From Brugia malayi (Eukaryota; Nematoda; Chromadorea; Rhabditida; Onchocercidae), in the NCBI RefSeq assembly GCF_000002995.4, contig NW_025062478.1:10846001-10910000 (forward strand): a stretch of 64,000 bases of DNA, given 5' to 3'. A program made the translations under genes and the position numbers. Each line of letters begins with the position of its first letter. Within the stretch, counting starts at the first letter, position 1. The notes under the pieces are model-generated. The model was not told the DNA's origin and did not search any database. It saw nothing but the letters and a program-made list of their open reading frames with translations. Below are positions 14,101-24,147 of the stretch, piece by piece.

Positions 14101-17100
14101 GTTCATCGCTTGTTACAAACACCCACGCCGCGACGTCGCCGCATAGCTGGAATACACGCAGAAGATTCATTTACATCACCGACAGCTGATCTGTTCTCTC
14201 GGGCGCCGTTACCAGCCTCTATTTTGAAAACTCGGAAAGAGCGACGGCATGAGAATACATCAGCTGATGGTATTCTCTTGTTAACACTGAATCTTATTTC
14301 TTATTGCTACTAACATTTAAAAATGTACTGTGTTTGATATTCATGAAATTTCCGAAAGACTGTGGTACTTTTCAATAATAATTTAATTAATGCAAATTTC
14401 AGTAACAGAGTCGCAGTTTAAAAGTCTTCGCTTCGACCTTCCAAATTCGTTCGTGTCTAATTGTGATAGGTATAATGTTATTTTTGGTCCTTATTTTTTA
14501 TTACATTACGAAGTTTGTTGGATGAAAAAAGATAAGAAGCACTGGAAGTTATATGAATTATTTAGGCTGTCTTTTCAGCATTATTTCAAGTATCAGTCAA
14601 TTGAAAGAACAAGAATGTAAAGTTGGTCCTCTCAAAACGAATTATGCCTATGCATTAGATGCTCCAAATCCGGTATTTCGTTATTTTTTCTTGCTGAATA
14701 GAGTGCTAGTCTTTTTTTGCGATGCAAAAATAAAATAAAAATAATATAATATAAATCGATGTGGTTCTTGGATATGAAGGACGGGGTTTTGCTTTACATT
14801 TTGCTAGATTATGCGATGTTTTCGTATTGGAGTTTTTTTTTTCACTTGTAGTAACAAGTTTAATAAAGTGAAAGAACTGATTTAAAGAAAAGAAAAAATC
14901 TGTTCAGTTGGTTAGAAATTCCATTCTTTTAAGGATGGATTGGAATTTACGGACATGAACAAAAAGAAACACTTGGAGCTACAGGATGAACTGGAAATTT
15001 TGATGAAAAAGGATGAAAAAACTGAATCTATCAGTACTACAAATCAAGAAGGTCCATATAAGATATCGATTGAGGAGCAGAGTGATTCGGATGTTGTGGA
15101 AGATCAGGAGAGAATAATGAAGCACTGTTTTGAAGAACAAGAAGAAATGAACGGTTTACACGATAAAACTGAGCCATCTGTTATGATCAATGAAAATTCC
15201 CTAATTCGGGAAAGTTGTACAGCTCCAGTATCTGTGAGTTATGAAGAACAAGAAGATCCAGACATTCCCTTGGATGAAGATGCTCATAATATCAGTTCTG
15301 ATGTATGTGTAGAGGATAAACAAAGTATATATAGCGTTGGTAGCCTTCCTGAAAGTACTTCAGTATTAACTACCAAAATCTCCAGACATTCTACTATCTT
15401 CGGAATTAAAATATCATCAAAACCACCGAAAAAGCGACCAGATTCTTTAACTGATGAAATAGCAGCCGAATGGGAAAGTAACATCGCATCAAGTAACGAT
15501 GATAACATCGGGTCAAGTGAATCGTTGCAGAAAAAGATTTCGTACGAGCAAGAGGATGAAACTGATAACGTCGCGTCAAATGAAGCGTTGCAGAAAAAGA
15601 TTTCGTACGAGCAAGAGGATGAAACTGATAACGTCGCGTCAAATGAAGCGTTGCAGAAAAAGATTTCGTACGAGCAAGAGGATGAAAATGATAACGTCGC
15701 GTCAAATGAAGCGTTGCAGAAAAAGATTTCGTACGAGCAAGAGGATGAAACTGATAACGTCGCGTCAAATGAAGCGTTGCAGAAAAAGATTTCGTACGAG
15801 CAAGAGGATGAAAATGATCCAACATCCACGGAAATCGAAAAAGCTATTGTTTGTGATCCTGAAACGAATTTAGCGAGTACATGGGGAAAATTAGAGGGAC
15901 AGGAAGGTAAGTTTTGAATTTTAAACTTCGCAAACTTTGTGTCAATATAGAATGAATATTTGCTTTTTCAACGTTGATGCTACAGTTCAAAACCGCGGCA
16001 AATTTTGAAACATTCCATCACTATACTTTAAAATATCATTAAGCTTTAAATTTCAAATGTTCATACTTAACTGGTAATTATTTTTGAATTAAATCTAAAA
16101 TGTTTTCAAGAAATAACTAAGGTAAAAGTGACATATAGAATGTAAATTTTTGTGAAGTATATACATCAACATTATTTGGTCATTTTATCATTAATGTATG
16201 CACCAGTTAGTATTCTATAGAGAAGAAAGTGCTTACAGTTCCAGGTGTACAGGAAATTGTATTAAATCAAGCTTTATCTTTGACTAAAAGTTGACTAAAA
16301 GTCTCCTGCTGTATACAGCTCTCTATATTAATAGCGAAGACTGTGGTTATTGATATTTTCATTTTTTTTTTTTTCATCAGAAGGATTTCCGGTGTGACTT
16401 GCAGGATTGAATAAATTGAACTGTAGTATTTTTGGATAAAATAAAGTATTCACATTGTATAATTGTTTGTGATTAGTCATTTGAAACATTTAGGATACAT
16501 AATGGTGCATAGGAAATTGTTATTCTGTCTACTTCATTGTTTTTTTATTTCTTTTTTCAGAAGTGAAAGTTGAATTTTCTGAATCAGTAAATCTTTCTCC
16601 TAGAACACCCGGACTGAAGCAAGAGGGTATGTTGTCTTTGTTCCTTTTTTAGACCGTGTCGTCGAGTTCTTTTTTTCGAAAAGTAATAAGGAATTGAGAC
16701 ATTTGTCCAGAGATACCATTTCTAATTTTACAGAAGTAAGCTAAAATTTAAGAAACTTTCCCAGGACAAGCAATTTAATAATAGATGGTGTTAGAAGAGA
16801 GATTCCTGAAAGTTGAATTTGGCTCTATATTTAGTTAATGGGATTTTTCTTTAGATGCTGTTGGACAAGCAGTTCGGACTTTTTTCAGCGATTCATTTCA
16901 TTTGTCGGATTCTGGTATGTTTACTAAATCTTTACTATTCGTCATTACTTATAACTGTCTGAAATTGCTTTATTCGGGATAGTATAATGTAAAGTTGTGA
17001 AGTTTCAATGTTTTTGAAAAATTGTGAATTACAATGTATGTCATTTCAGATAGTGAAATATCCACTTCATCGCATCGAATGCTTACTCGTTCTGCAGCTA

Positions 17101-19056
17101 AAGGTATTATAACTGTTTCATTTACTGATGTGTTTAAAATTCATGAACAGAAAACTTTTCTATTTGTTATATTATTTTAAGCCAGAGTTCATAATTTTTA
17201 AGGTAATTCCTTAATTTTAACAGCTAAACTGGTATCGCTATCACCGGAAGTTCAGCCAACATTAAGGAAACGTTTGGAAAGCGGTTCAAGTTTAACGCAT
17301 AGTCGGGAAACAACACCAAAAAGTTTAACTCGAGCTACATCTTCGGCCAAAAGAACTGAGAAAACACGACGAAAACGCCTAAAAAGTAGAACAAATTCAC
17401 CGTGTAATCCAGAAACAACACCGAAACGTTTAACTCGAGCTACATATTCATCTAAAAGTCCACCCAAGACTGAGGAAATACGCCGAAAACGTTCAGAAAG
17501 CAGGACAAGTTCAACACATAGCCGTGAAGTGACACCACAACGGTCAGCTCGACCTATATCAGCCAAAAGTAAGTTATGAAGTAATGAACTATCATTTATG
17601 TTAAAGACAGTATACTTAAAATTACTTAAAAAATTAAAAACATTTTTCTATGTTATGATGCTTCAATAACTTAGGAAATATAAAATGAGACAAGGCTGGT
17701 CAATGATATCAATGCAATTCCGGCTATAATTAGATATCAGTCTCAGCTGTTCAATTGACATTATTAAATGGATTCTGGAATGCATTTCTTTTCATTTTTT
17801 AGACTCTCCTACAAGGAAATCGCTTCGCCGTAGTCGAACACAATCAGAACAGATTGAAGGTTACTATTAAGTATAGCTTTGTGGTCCTAGTTATAAAATA
17901 AATAAATTATTGGTAAACACTAGAGGTAATTAGCTTTTTAATCGGGCAACATTGCTGAACACATAATAGTTGCTGATTTCATTTCTTATTTCTTTAATTT
18001 GTTCATATTAAAAATCGTGTTTCGTTGGCTTTCAGCTAAAGAGACAATTCCAGATGTGACTCCAAAAGCTTCACCAAATCGACGGAGACGAGCTGCATCA
18101 GAAGAGTCCCAGTGTACGTTGCTTTGATATAGATTAGATATTTCTCTAGAAGCATCATCCATAGATCATGAGTCATTTTTAACAGACCATTAACGATACT
18201 TGTTGAATCAAACATTTTTTTTATTTTTTTCAGTAAACAAAACTTCGACTCCATCTCATCCTATGTTGACTCGCTCTGCCAAAAAAGGTAAAAATATCAG
18301 TATAATTAGTGATTCATTTTAATAGGAATTCTACTGTTTATATTCTGATTGTTTCGATCAGGTATTATTTTCAACTGCTGAAATTATTCGTCGAAATGGC
18401 AATTAAATTTGAAATTCTTTTCAGCAAAAAGTGAAAATGGATCACCTCCAAAACAAAAAACTATATCAGGATTTGAACCAAGTTTAGCGAAAATTGACGG
18501 TTTGTTTGATGCATTAATAATGTCTTATCGATTTGGTTTACGCAGTTGAAGCAATAAATTTGAATACCAATCAGATAGATTATTAGTAATGAATTGATTT
18601 AATTCATTAATGAATTAGGATGTTATGCTTACGGATTACTCCTATCGAACAGCGATTTAATCCAACTTACTAGTATTTCAATCCAATCTGTATGTAAGAT
18701 TTGCGATCTGACATCAAATTTTCGTCTTTTTCTTTGCTTATGTTTCATTTATTGTTTTTTAGAAGTGCCAAAGAAAGGTTACTTACGTGTCGGACGAAAG
18801 TAAGTTATTTCACTTTATAAATTTTACTTTCAAAGCCTAATATCTGTTCTTTTTTTGATACACCTTTCTATATTCTCTAATATTTATTTGTCTTAAAGTA
18901 CTTTAGCTTATTAATGTAGTCCAGTTCTTAATTGTTAGTTGTTCCTCCGTTCACCACTTTTATATGGAAATGTTTCTAAGATAAGTTCAGTAGTATATGT
19001 AGTCTAACTATCATTTCAGGACTGTTGCACAGGTTTTGAAAGAGAAGATTAAATAA
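5143..19056 (+). CDS. mel-28: Nucleoporin ELYS / MEL-28 (AHCTF1), complete gene
   Basis: Thirty-nine exons join in consistent phase to about 1709 residues, close to C. elegans MEL-28. ELYS binds chromatin, recruits the Nup107-160 scaffold and seeds nuclear pore assembly after mitosis; MEL-28 is essential in worm embryos. The match runs the whole length: GALFDLNAFYYKRLP mirrors GLFDINRWYHAQMP of human ELYS, CQEPMDDPRPVLYLW mirrors FQEPENDPRNCCYLW, FYTNIVFLFHHGGLLP mirrors the helical-domain motif ending SHSGLLP, and ERILPKEDLENVHRLL mirrors GKILPRVHRKL. The start (MLKQQGTLRK) follows a trans-splice-like acceptor. AATAAA overlaps the stop codon (19052-19057). One junction is odd (see 5794-5819). 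Domain entries below give all exon positions. Confidence 0.93.
5794..5819 (+). other. Candidate 26-nt micro-intron in mel-28
   Basis: Reading is open before (ending EKWNQN) and after (starting GSLGVVVAVNDE), and both sides align to human ELYS, but the two lie in different frames with a TAG between. The only GT...AG pair keeping all of both sides is 26 nt long. A 47-nt alternative (5794-5840) would drop the conserved SLGVVV strand. Confidence 0.45.
6418..6880 (+). repeat. Duplicated intron sequence flanking mel-28 exon 6
   Basis: About 150 bp of intron 5 (6418-6590) recurs in intron 6 (6711-6880). Shared blocks include GGATAAAACAAG, AATTTTAAAATGATAC, GGCAATTAAATTATATTA (AGCAATTAAATTATATTA in the first copy) and ATTGTTCTTTTATCC. 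Identity by eye is roughly 75-80%. Confidence 0.75.
9493..13602 (+). other. mel-28: MEL-28 alpha-helical ELYS domain (exons 14-24, about residues 499-946)
   Basis: Exons: 9493-9639, 9931-10087, 10737-10865, 11035-11215, 11518-11629, 11834-11932, 12174-12275, 12755-12878, 13045-13127, 13319-13451, 13524-13602. The encoded region is helical and matches the conserved ELYS domain: ASLIWKEVVNAKQKFDEL (human LEWTWNKVVLTKEEFDRL), the FHHGGLLP motif, WYPPNSIGALLSATLAIK and HKLIGYFLLDYDDL (human HSITIYLLLDIMYSF). This domain helps bind the Nup107-160 complex. Confidence 0.87.
15513..15827 (+). repeat. 63-bp coding tandem repeat (5 copies) in mel-28 exon 29
   Basis: Units start at 15513, 15576, 15639, 15702 and 15765. 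Each encodes a 21-residue block of the type SNEALQKKISYEQEDETDNV plus one Ala. Units 2-5 are almost identical in DNA (the main change is ACT versus AAT, Thr/Asn); the first has variants at its left edge. Such low divergence implies recent expansion, and copy number probably varies between individuals. It also opens the complementary strand, producing spurious antisense frames. Confidence 0.97.
17224..17568 (+). repeat. Degenerate internal repeat in mel-28 exon 33
   Basis: One 345-bp exon encodes related basic blocks around RE(T/V)TPK, LTRAT.S.K and RRKR...SRT: for example SRETTPKSLTRATSSAKR, NPETTPKRLTRATYSSK and SREVTPQRSARPISAK. The TP dipeptides after basic residues are plausible proline-directed kinase sites (inference). 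Confidence 0.75.
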
Positions 19057-20621
19057 ATTATTCATCATTTTAGAATGGTGCCTTAGATTTACTTAGTATC
19101 TTCGCAATATTTTTATGATTTATTTGTTTGGTTTGATCTTGTATTAGATTTTTTAATTGATCCTTCTGTGCGCTGTATTCATCTGTTTTAAATTGACAAG
19201 TTTCATCAGCACTACAAGTCGGCACACTTACGATAAGTCAGCATTCTACTTGCTTAGATTGGAAGGTTAAGAGAATTGGGTTAAGATAAAGTCTTATATT
19301 TTATGTTAATACAACGAAGGTATCATTCTCAGATCATCATTAAAAGTTCCTCAGTTTTCTTTGATGATACGCTGTACACAAGTATTTTTTTTTTTGTCTT
19401 AGAAATATTTTAGAGCTTTTCTTATTTTGGAATCTTCAGATTTTTTAGTTTTCTTAGAAATATTGTGAAATCTTAGATTTTCAAGACACTATTCTATTGC
19501 TTTTTTTAACATTTCACTTCGGTTTGTCAGGTTTCGCGTATTGTCTTGGCAAATAAAGTATATTTGATGTGGGCATGATGTTAATGTGGACATGAAATAA
19601 ATAATTTTGAATTTTCAAAAGTCTAGCTTGCATACATTTTCTGCTTCACATATCAGCCAGAAATAAAGTATATTCTGGCGTGATTGTCATAAAGATTCTC
19701 AAAAATTTGAAGTGACAGATTCTTGAGTGTTCAGGATTGCTCATATGTCACTAATAAAAATCATTGAGGACACTGATTTGCGTTCAGTGCACTTTAGAAA
19801 GAGTAAAACAAAAAAAAAAAACAAAGGTGTGAACTCGAAACCAGTGGTTTTTTTTTAAGTTCAGTTCAAAAATTCCTAGAAAATGGTCTGCAGATGAATG
19901 TTGATCATCACGGAATTATCCATCATCTCATTTATATCACCATTCTCGAGCAATACAACCACAAATGTCAGAAAAAGAGAGAAAAAAAAAACACCCGAGG
20001 GACAGAAACGTATCGGGTTATACCAATTCCGCCAATTTTGTAATCAATTGAAGGGAGTGCAACCAGATAAGAGAGCCTTTAGTGATTAGATTAATCTGGA
20101 TCATTTACTTCTGGAATTCTATCAAGTCGTACGGTCCATCATCCTGTTAAAATTTTAATAAAAATTAAATTAAAATTCAAATGGATCAAAGTAATTTGAC
20201 TGAAGCTAAGTTTTGAATTCGTCAATTATTAAGTGCGTTATTCAGTTTATTCCTCGTATTTATATAGCACTTGATAATTACACAAACAGTTTAAATTTAC
20301 ACACTCCTTTCTGTTCTTTATTTACAAAACTTATTTGCTAAATCGAGATTTCAGCAAATCTAAACTGATAAGACTCAATCACTGATAAGACTAAGGAATG
20401 ATCCGGTCATATGAGTGATAACAATCAAACCGGTAAATGGGCAAGTTATGCACGGAATAAGTAATGGATTGTTAGACACTTTTATCACGAAAGTCTTATT
20501 CTGGAGTACCACACGTACGATCACGTTTGGCATTTGCTACACTACTTGACTCATATTACTACTATGCTTTCACCAAAGATTTCAAAACATTTTGTGTTCA
20601 CAAATTTTAGACTTTTTAAGC

Positions 20622-20813
20622 TAACAGCTACGTGCATTCTAGTCTCTTAGACCGATAGCTACGCGCATTTTGCCTTTTAATGCATTTTTGCCTCTGAAAC
20701 TGACAGCTACGTGCATTTCTGCTTCTCGTACTGATGCTACGTGCATTTCTACCTCTTAAACTGACAGCTACGTGCATTTCTGCTTCTCGTACTGATAGCT
20801 ACGTGCAGTTTTT
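20622..20813. repeat. About 30-bp minisatellite with core GCTACGTGCATT
   Basis: Six copies of GCTACGTGCA (one reads GCTACGCGCA) start near 20627, 20657, 20706, 20736, 20768 and 20798. Between them lie TTCTGCTTCTCGTACTGA-type spacers, so the period is 30-32 bp with one 49-bp gap. Every unit carries ACGTG or ACGCG. Confidence 0.9.
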
Positions 20814-20986
20814 GTAAAGTGTGCGATGGTTAAATGTTTTGGCGCGAACCATAAACTTAGGTTTTTACATGTTGGAGCACTGACTATTATTGCATTTTGA
20901 GTTTGAGGGAGAGGTACGATTGTCTGAGTTCCGATCATGTCATTATCTTCCGGAAGAGATCTCAGGTATATCTAAACTGTCCCGTC

Positions 20987-20990
<4 letters not shown>

Positions 20991-21030
<40 letters not shown>
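20991..21030. repeat. (CT)20 microsatellite
   Basis: Forty uninterrupted bases of CT dinucleotide in the spacer. Confidence 0.97.
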
Positions 21031-21033
<3 letters not shown>

Positions 21034-21603
21034 TGTGACCGTTCGACCGTATTGGGAGATTTAAATGAGAAATAAATTTATTCCATGTATTGTTAATGTA
21101 TGTGTTAAACAGAGAGCTACGAAATTGGAAATTTCTGGAGATAGGCATGCTATCAGTCTTCTAATCATATAGGATTTCAGTTTTTTATTGCAAATATAAT
21201 GGCCTGATTTTTATTGATATTTTTAAGTAAAGTTTCGTGAAACTTTCAAACTTAGCAGAAGTTACAAATGACAGAGTTGGTTCTGCTTTAAGTAGTTTTT
21301 ATAGTTAACTAGGGGATCTATAAAGTCTACAAAGTTAGTTTTCGTAATTTTAAATGAGATTGAATGAGTGAGGTAAAGATAATTAAGTCTAAATAATGTT
21401 AAATAGAATATGTTATAAAGTTGAAACATTAAGCTGCATGAGGCAGGTTTTAGCGGAGGAATAAAACCAATTATCAAAAATGGATCTCATAAAGTTTACA
21501 GACTTACGTACAGAAATTTTTTTGCAGAATTTTTGCATAACTATTTAATAATTGCGTATTTCTAGTGTTTCGAAATAATACCTGAGCAAGCATAAATCGT
21601 GAA

Positions 21604-24147
21604 ATGGCAGAAGAGAAATTCGATGATAATATGTCGGAAATGATGGTTGATATAGATGCTTCTGAAGCATTTTGCAGGGTATTGCAGTTTCATTACTATT
21701 CTTGGTTTCTGTTAAAAATTTCATTTTCTTTTACAGTACAGAACAAAATCAAGAAATTGACATCGTTTTGAGGAGACAATTCTATTCCTTCGTTTTTATC
21801 TTCAGAATAACATAAATCTTGCCAATGAAGTTGTCGTGAAAATGTATTTCTAGCAGGAAGAGCAGCAGCCGCAGCAGGAGCAACAGGAGGAACAACTGGA
21901 AAATCTGATGAACGTCGGTGAAATATCTACTATCCAACTATCTACTCTGGAACCTTTGTTTCGTGAGGAATATGTTGTTCCAAACGTCATGGATTATGGA
22001 GAACAAGATGATTCCCTTGTCAATGTACTTCAAAATGCTTTCCGTTATGAGCAACGAGGAATGCTTCAAACAAGGAGAAATCTGGAAGATAGTGGTATAT
22101 TTACCATTACTTCCATGCAGATCGAGGAAATTAATACCGATGAAGAAATAGCTGGAACGAATAGAAACAACAATACGGAAATAAAGGAAGTATCAATGGA
22201 ACAGGAGAATGAACATGAGCCAATCCCAACAAAAATCAATACGCCACCAGTAGTTGATCATCAAACTGAAATAATTGACAGTGGGAGATCTGAACTAGTC
22301 GAAGGTACATTATTTCCAAATTGTTTTCACTCGATACATCGTTGACTATGGTGTATCGAGTGAGGGCGGGAAATAGGATCATGAAGATTATCACATATAA
22401 ACTGGGAAACAAGATTACTGAATGATTTTCATCACCCATATCATTCCGTTTTACTCTGCTAATCTCTTAGTGATTAGTAAAGCAGTACTGTAAAAGAAGG
22501 AGTAACTGAGTCTACCGGTCTATATCTGAGATGTTTTTGGCATGAGAGAATTACTTGTATTTTGGCTTTTTTAAATATAGGGCTTTTGTTTATGACCATA
22601 CGTACTCTTCTGAGGTTGAAGAGGACGATAAGCAATTTGATTTAAACGTTTTGAAAAGTAACATAGTTATCAAATTTTTTGTAAAATTAAAAAACAGCGT
22701 TTCAGTTACTGTTGGGAACGACCATGCTGTTCTCACCAAACATAGTGATTCACTTCATTCTCCGGATACCGGTAAGTTTACTGAAAATTTCGTAGGTCAT
22801 CAAACTATTCAATTACAGGATGCAGGATGTTTTCTTCGATGGTTGAGTCATTATTCAAAATGTTTTGACCGTGAAAGTTACTATATTCTCAACCCATCAG
22901 CTATTGGGAAGTTTGTCAATGCTTACAACTCTGCACTATTTTTAATCAGTAGCAAGGCATCTATTGTCATGATTCCAATAATTAAGCACAGATCCTTAAT
23001 TAAGAAGCATTTCAGCTAGTGAAGAGTTTACCTCAACACATCGTATGCTTACCCGTTCTGCAGCCAAAGGTAACCGTAGAGATTAAAATATTTTGAAAAA
23101 TTTTTTGCATACTTGAACAAGACGTGATTTCATTAACTGATCCTTTTATGTTATCAATGCTATTAATGCTGTGTCCGCACTCTAGATACGATCTTAAGTT
23201 ATTAAATCCAGCTAATCACATTCCAGTAGCCAATAAGCAGATCTTGGCTGCAAAGCAGTAATATCCCAAAAAGTCTACATAATAATCTGACGTCTGCCAC
23301 AATTTTGCTTTGAATTCTGCTAAAAAAATGTATTTCAAGAAAATTCTCACTTTAGCCGCTAAATTAGCATCTAGCTCATCGAATGCTGATAAAACACCGG
23401 AAAAACGTAAGAGAAGTGAAGTAAGTCCAACATCCAGTTGCAATGCGACATCAGCTCGAACCTTGTCAGCTAAAAGTAAGTCGAAAAAATTAAATTTTTG
23501 AATTTTTTTTGAATGTTTAAATTTGGAATTTTGCATCTTGTTCGTCATCTCCTTAATGTCCGCTTTACAGTCTTAAATTATTGAATTCAGCTATCATTTT
23601 CCGGTAGCTAATAAATAGATCTTCTTGGTACCTAAATCTTTACTTGAATCTTCCTTAAATTAAGAGTAAAAAAAAATGATAAAGATTTTATTGAATTGAA
23701 TCTGAATTCCAAAATTCTAATTTTTTCTCTCTTATCTATCGTAACAGTTCTTTATCGTAAAATATTTTTTTTTGCGAAATATTGCTTACTTATGTAATTT
23801 AAAATTGGTTCGGAAAAAGCAAAAATTAAAAATTTTAAACAGAAATGAGACTGCTGATCAATAGTATACATGGAATAGAAATAGAAGAACGTTTTCCCAA
23901 AACAGAAATGTTAATTTTCCTCTGTAGTATTATAAGCATGAATTTAAAGATATTCTGTTCACTGTGAGAGCACAAAATGGTAAGTTTCAGAAAGTTTTAT
24001 TATTTATTAAAAATTGCTTATGTTTGAAAAATTACTACCGTTTGAAAAGCCAAACAGTCTACCTTTATTCAAGTTCCTCATAGTTCTTTGAACTTGTTTT
24101 CAGAGGTGGCGAAGAAACCAAGACGTTCCAACACGGAACAAAAATAA
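21604..24147 (+). CDS. Small gene derived from the MEL-28 C-terminal tail
   Basis: Six exons (21604-21678, 21854-22304, 22706-22771, 23016-23069, 23356-23475, 24104-24147) join in phase to about 269 residues. Exons 3-6 match mel-28 exons 31, 32, 33 and 34 in order, phase and partly length: VTVGNDHAVLTKHSDSLHS against DAVGQAVRTFFSDSFHLSD; SEEFTSTHRMLTRSAAK against SEISTSSHRMLTRSAAK (both 54-nt exons, about 42 of 54 bases identical); AKLASSS...SARTLSAK against AKLVSLS...SARPISAK; KKPRRSNTEQ against the KSLRRSRTQSEQ exon. Exons 1-2 are acidic and Gln/Glu-rich (QEEQQPQQEQQEEQLE) and not recognised. The propeller and ELYS domain are absent, so it cannot seed pores as MEL-28 does; a nuclear, DNA-binding or dominant-negative role is only a guess. 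Exon 3 could begin earlier. Likely AATAAA is at 24747-24752. Confidence 0.7.
23170..23635 (+). repeat. Repeated intron segment around exon 5 of the tail paralog
   Basis: About 80 bp at 23170-23250 recurs at 23555-23635: TGTCCGC, then CTTAA(G/A)TTATT, CCAGCTAATCA versus TCAGCTATCAT, TAGC(C/T)AATAA and AGATCTT appear in the same order. The exon at 23356-23475 lies between them. Confidence 0.65.

Larger units (their letters stand above)
13874..19056 (+). other. mel-28: MEL-28 charged C-terminal tail (exons 25-39, about residues 947-1709)
   Basis: Exons: 13874-13969, 14073-14269, 14403-14469, 14579-14672, 14934-15906, 16561-16626, 16855-16914, 17050-17103, 17224-17568, 17803-17859, 18036-18113, 18234-18287, 18425-18499, 18763-18799, 19020-19056. 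The tail is predicted disordered: first acidic (exon 29), then basic and rich in Ser/Thr/Arg. In ELYS the tail carries AT-hooks and binds DNA or nucleosomes; here short basic motifs (TPRRRRIAG, TRRKRLKSRT, SPNRRRRAAS, KSLRRSR, KKGYLRVGRK) could serve that role, but no textbook R-G-R-P core is seen. Exons 30-37 all begin and end in phase 1. Confidence 0.82.
19057..21565. other. Intergenic spacer mel-28 / mel-28-tail paralog
   Basis: About 2.5 kb with no credible coding exon. It contains T-rich tracts, the 30-bp minisatellite at 20622-20813 and the (CT)20 tract at 20991-21030. It ends at a splice acceptor (TATTTCTAG, 21557-21565) 38 nt upstream of the next ATG. Confidence 0.6.

Noticed and set aside
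15284..15829. Long antisense frames of 181 and 139 codons with Ser/Cys- and His/Leu-rich repeats
   Set aside because: They are shadows of the in-frame 63-bp repeat of mel-28 exon 29: a repeat unit divisible by three keeps every stop-free frame open on both strands.
15513..20813. CRISPR-like appearance of the two tandem arrays (15513-15827 and 20622-20813)
   Set aside because: Units are contiguous or have repeated spacers, one is coding, and the DNA is clearly eukaryotic.
20890..21075. 61-codon frame with a Ser-Leu repeat
   Set aside because: The repeat is the translation of the (CT)20 microsatellite; there are no splice sites or other support.
22555..23019. A continuous 155-codon plus-strand frame in the tail paralog
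   Set aside because: It runs through a strong donor (22772, G|GTAAGT) and an acceptor (23015); the spliced parts match mel-28 exons 31 and 32 in phase, while the residues between have no counterpart. A longer exon 3 remains possible.
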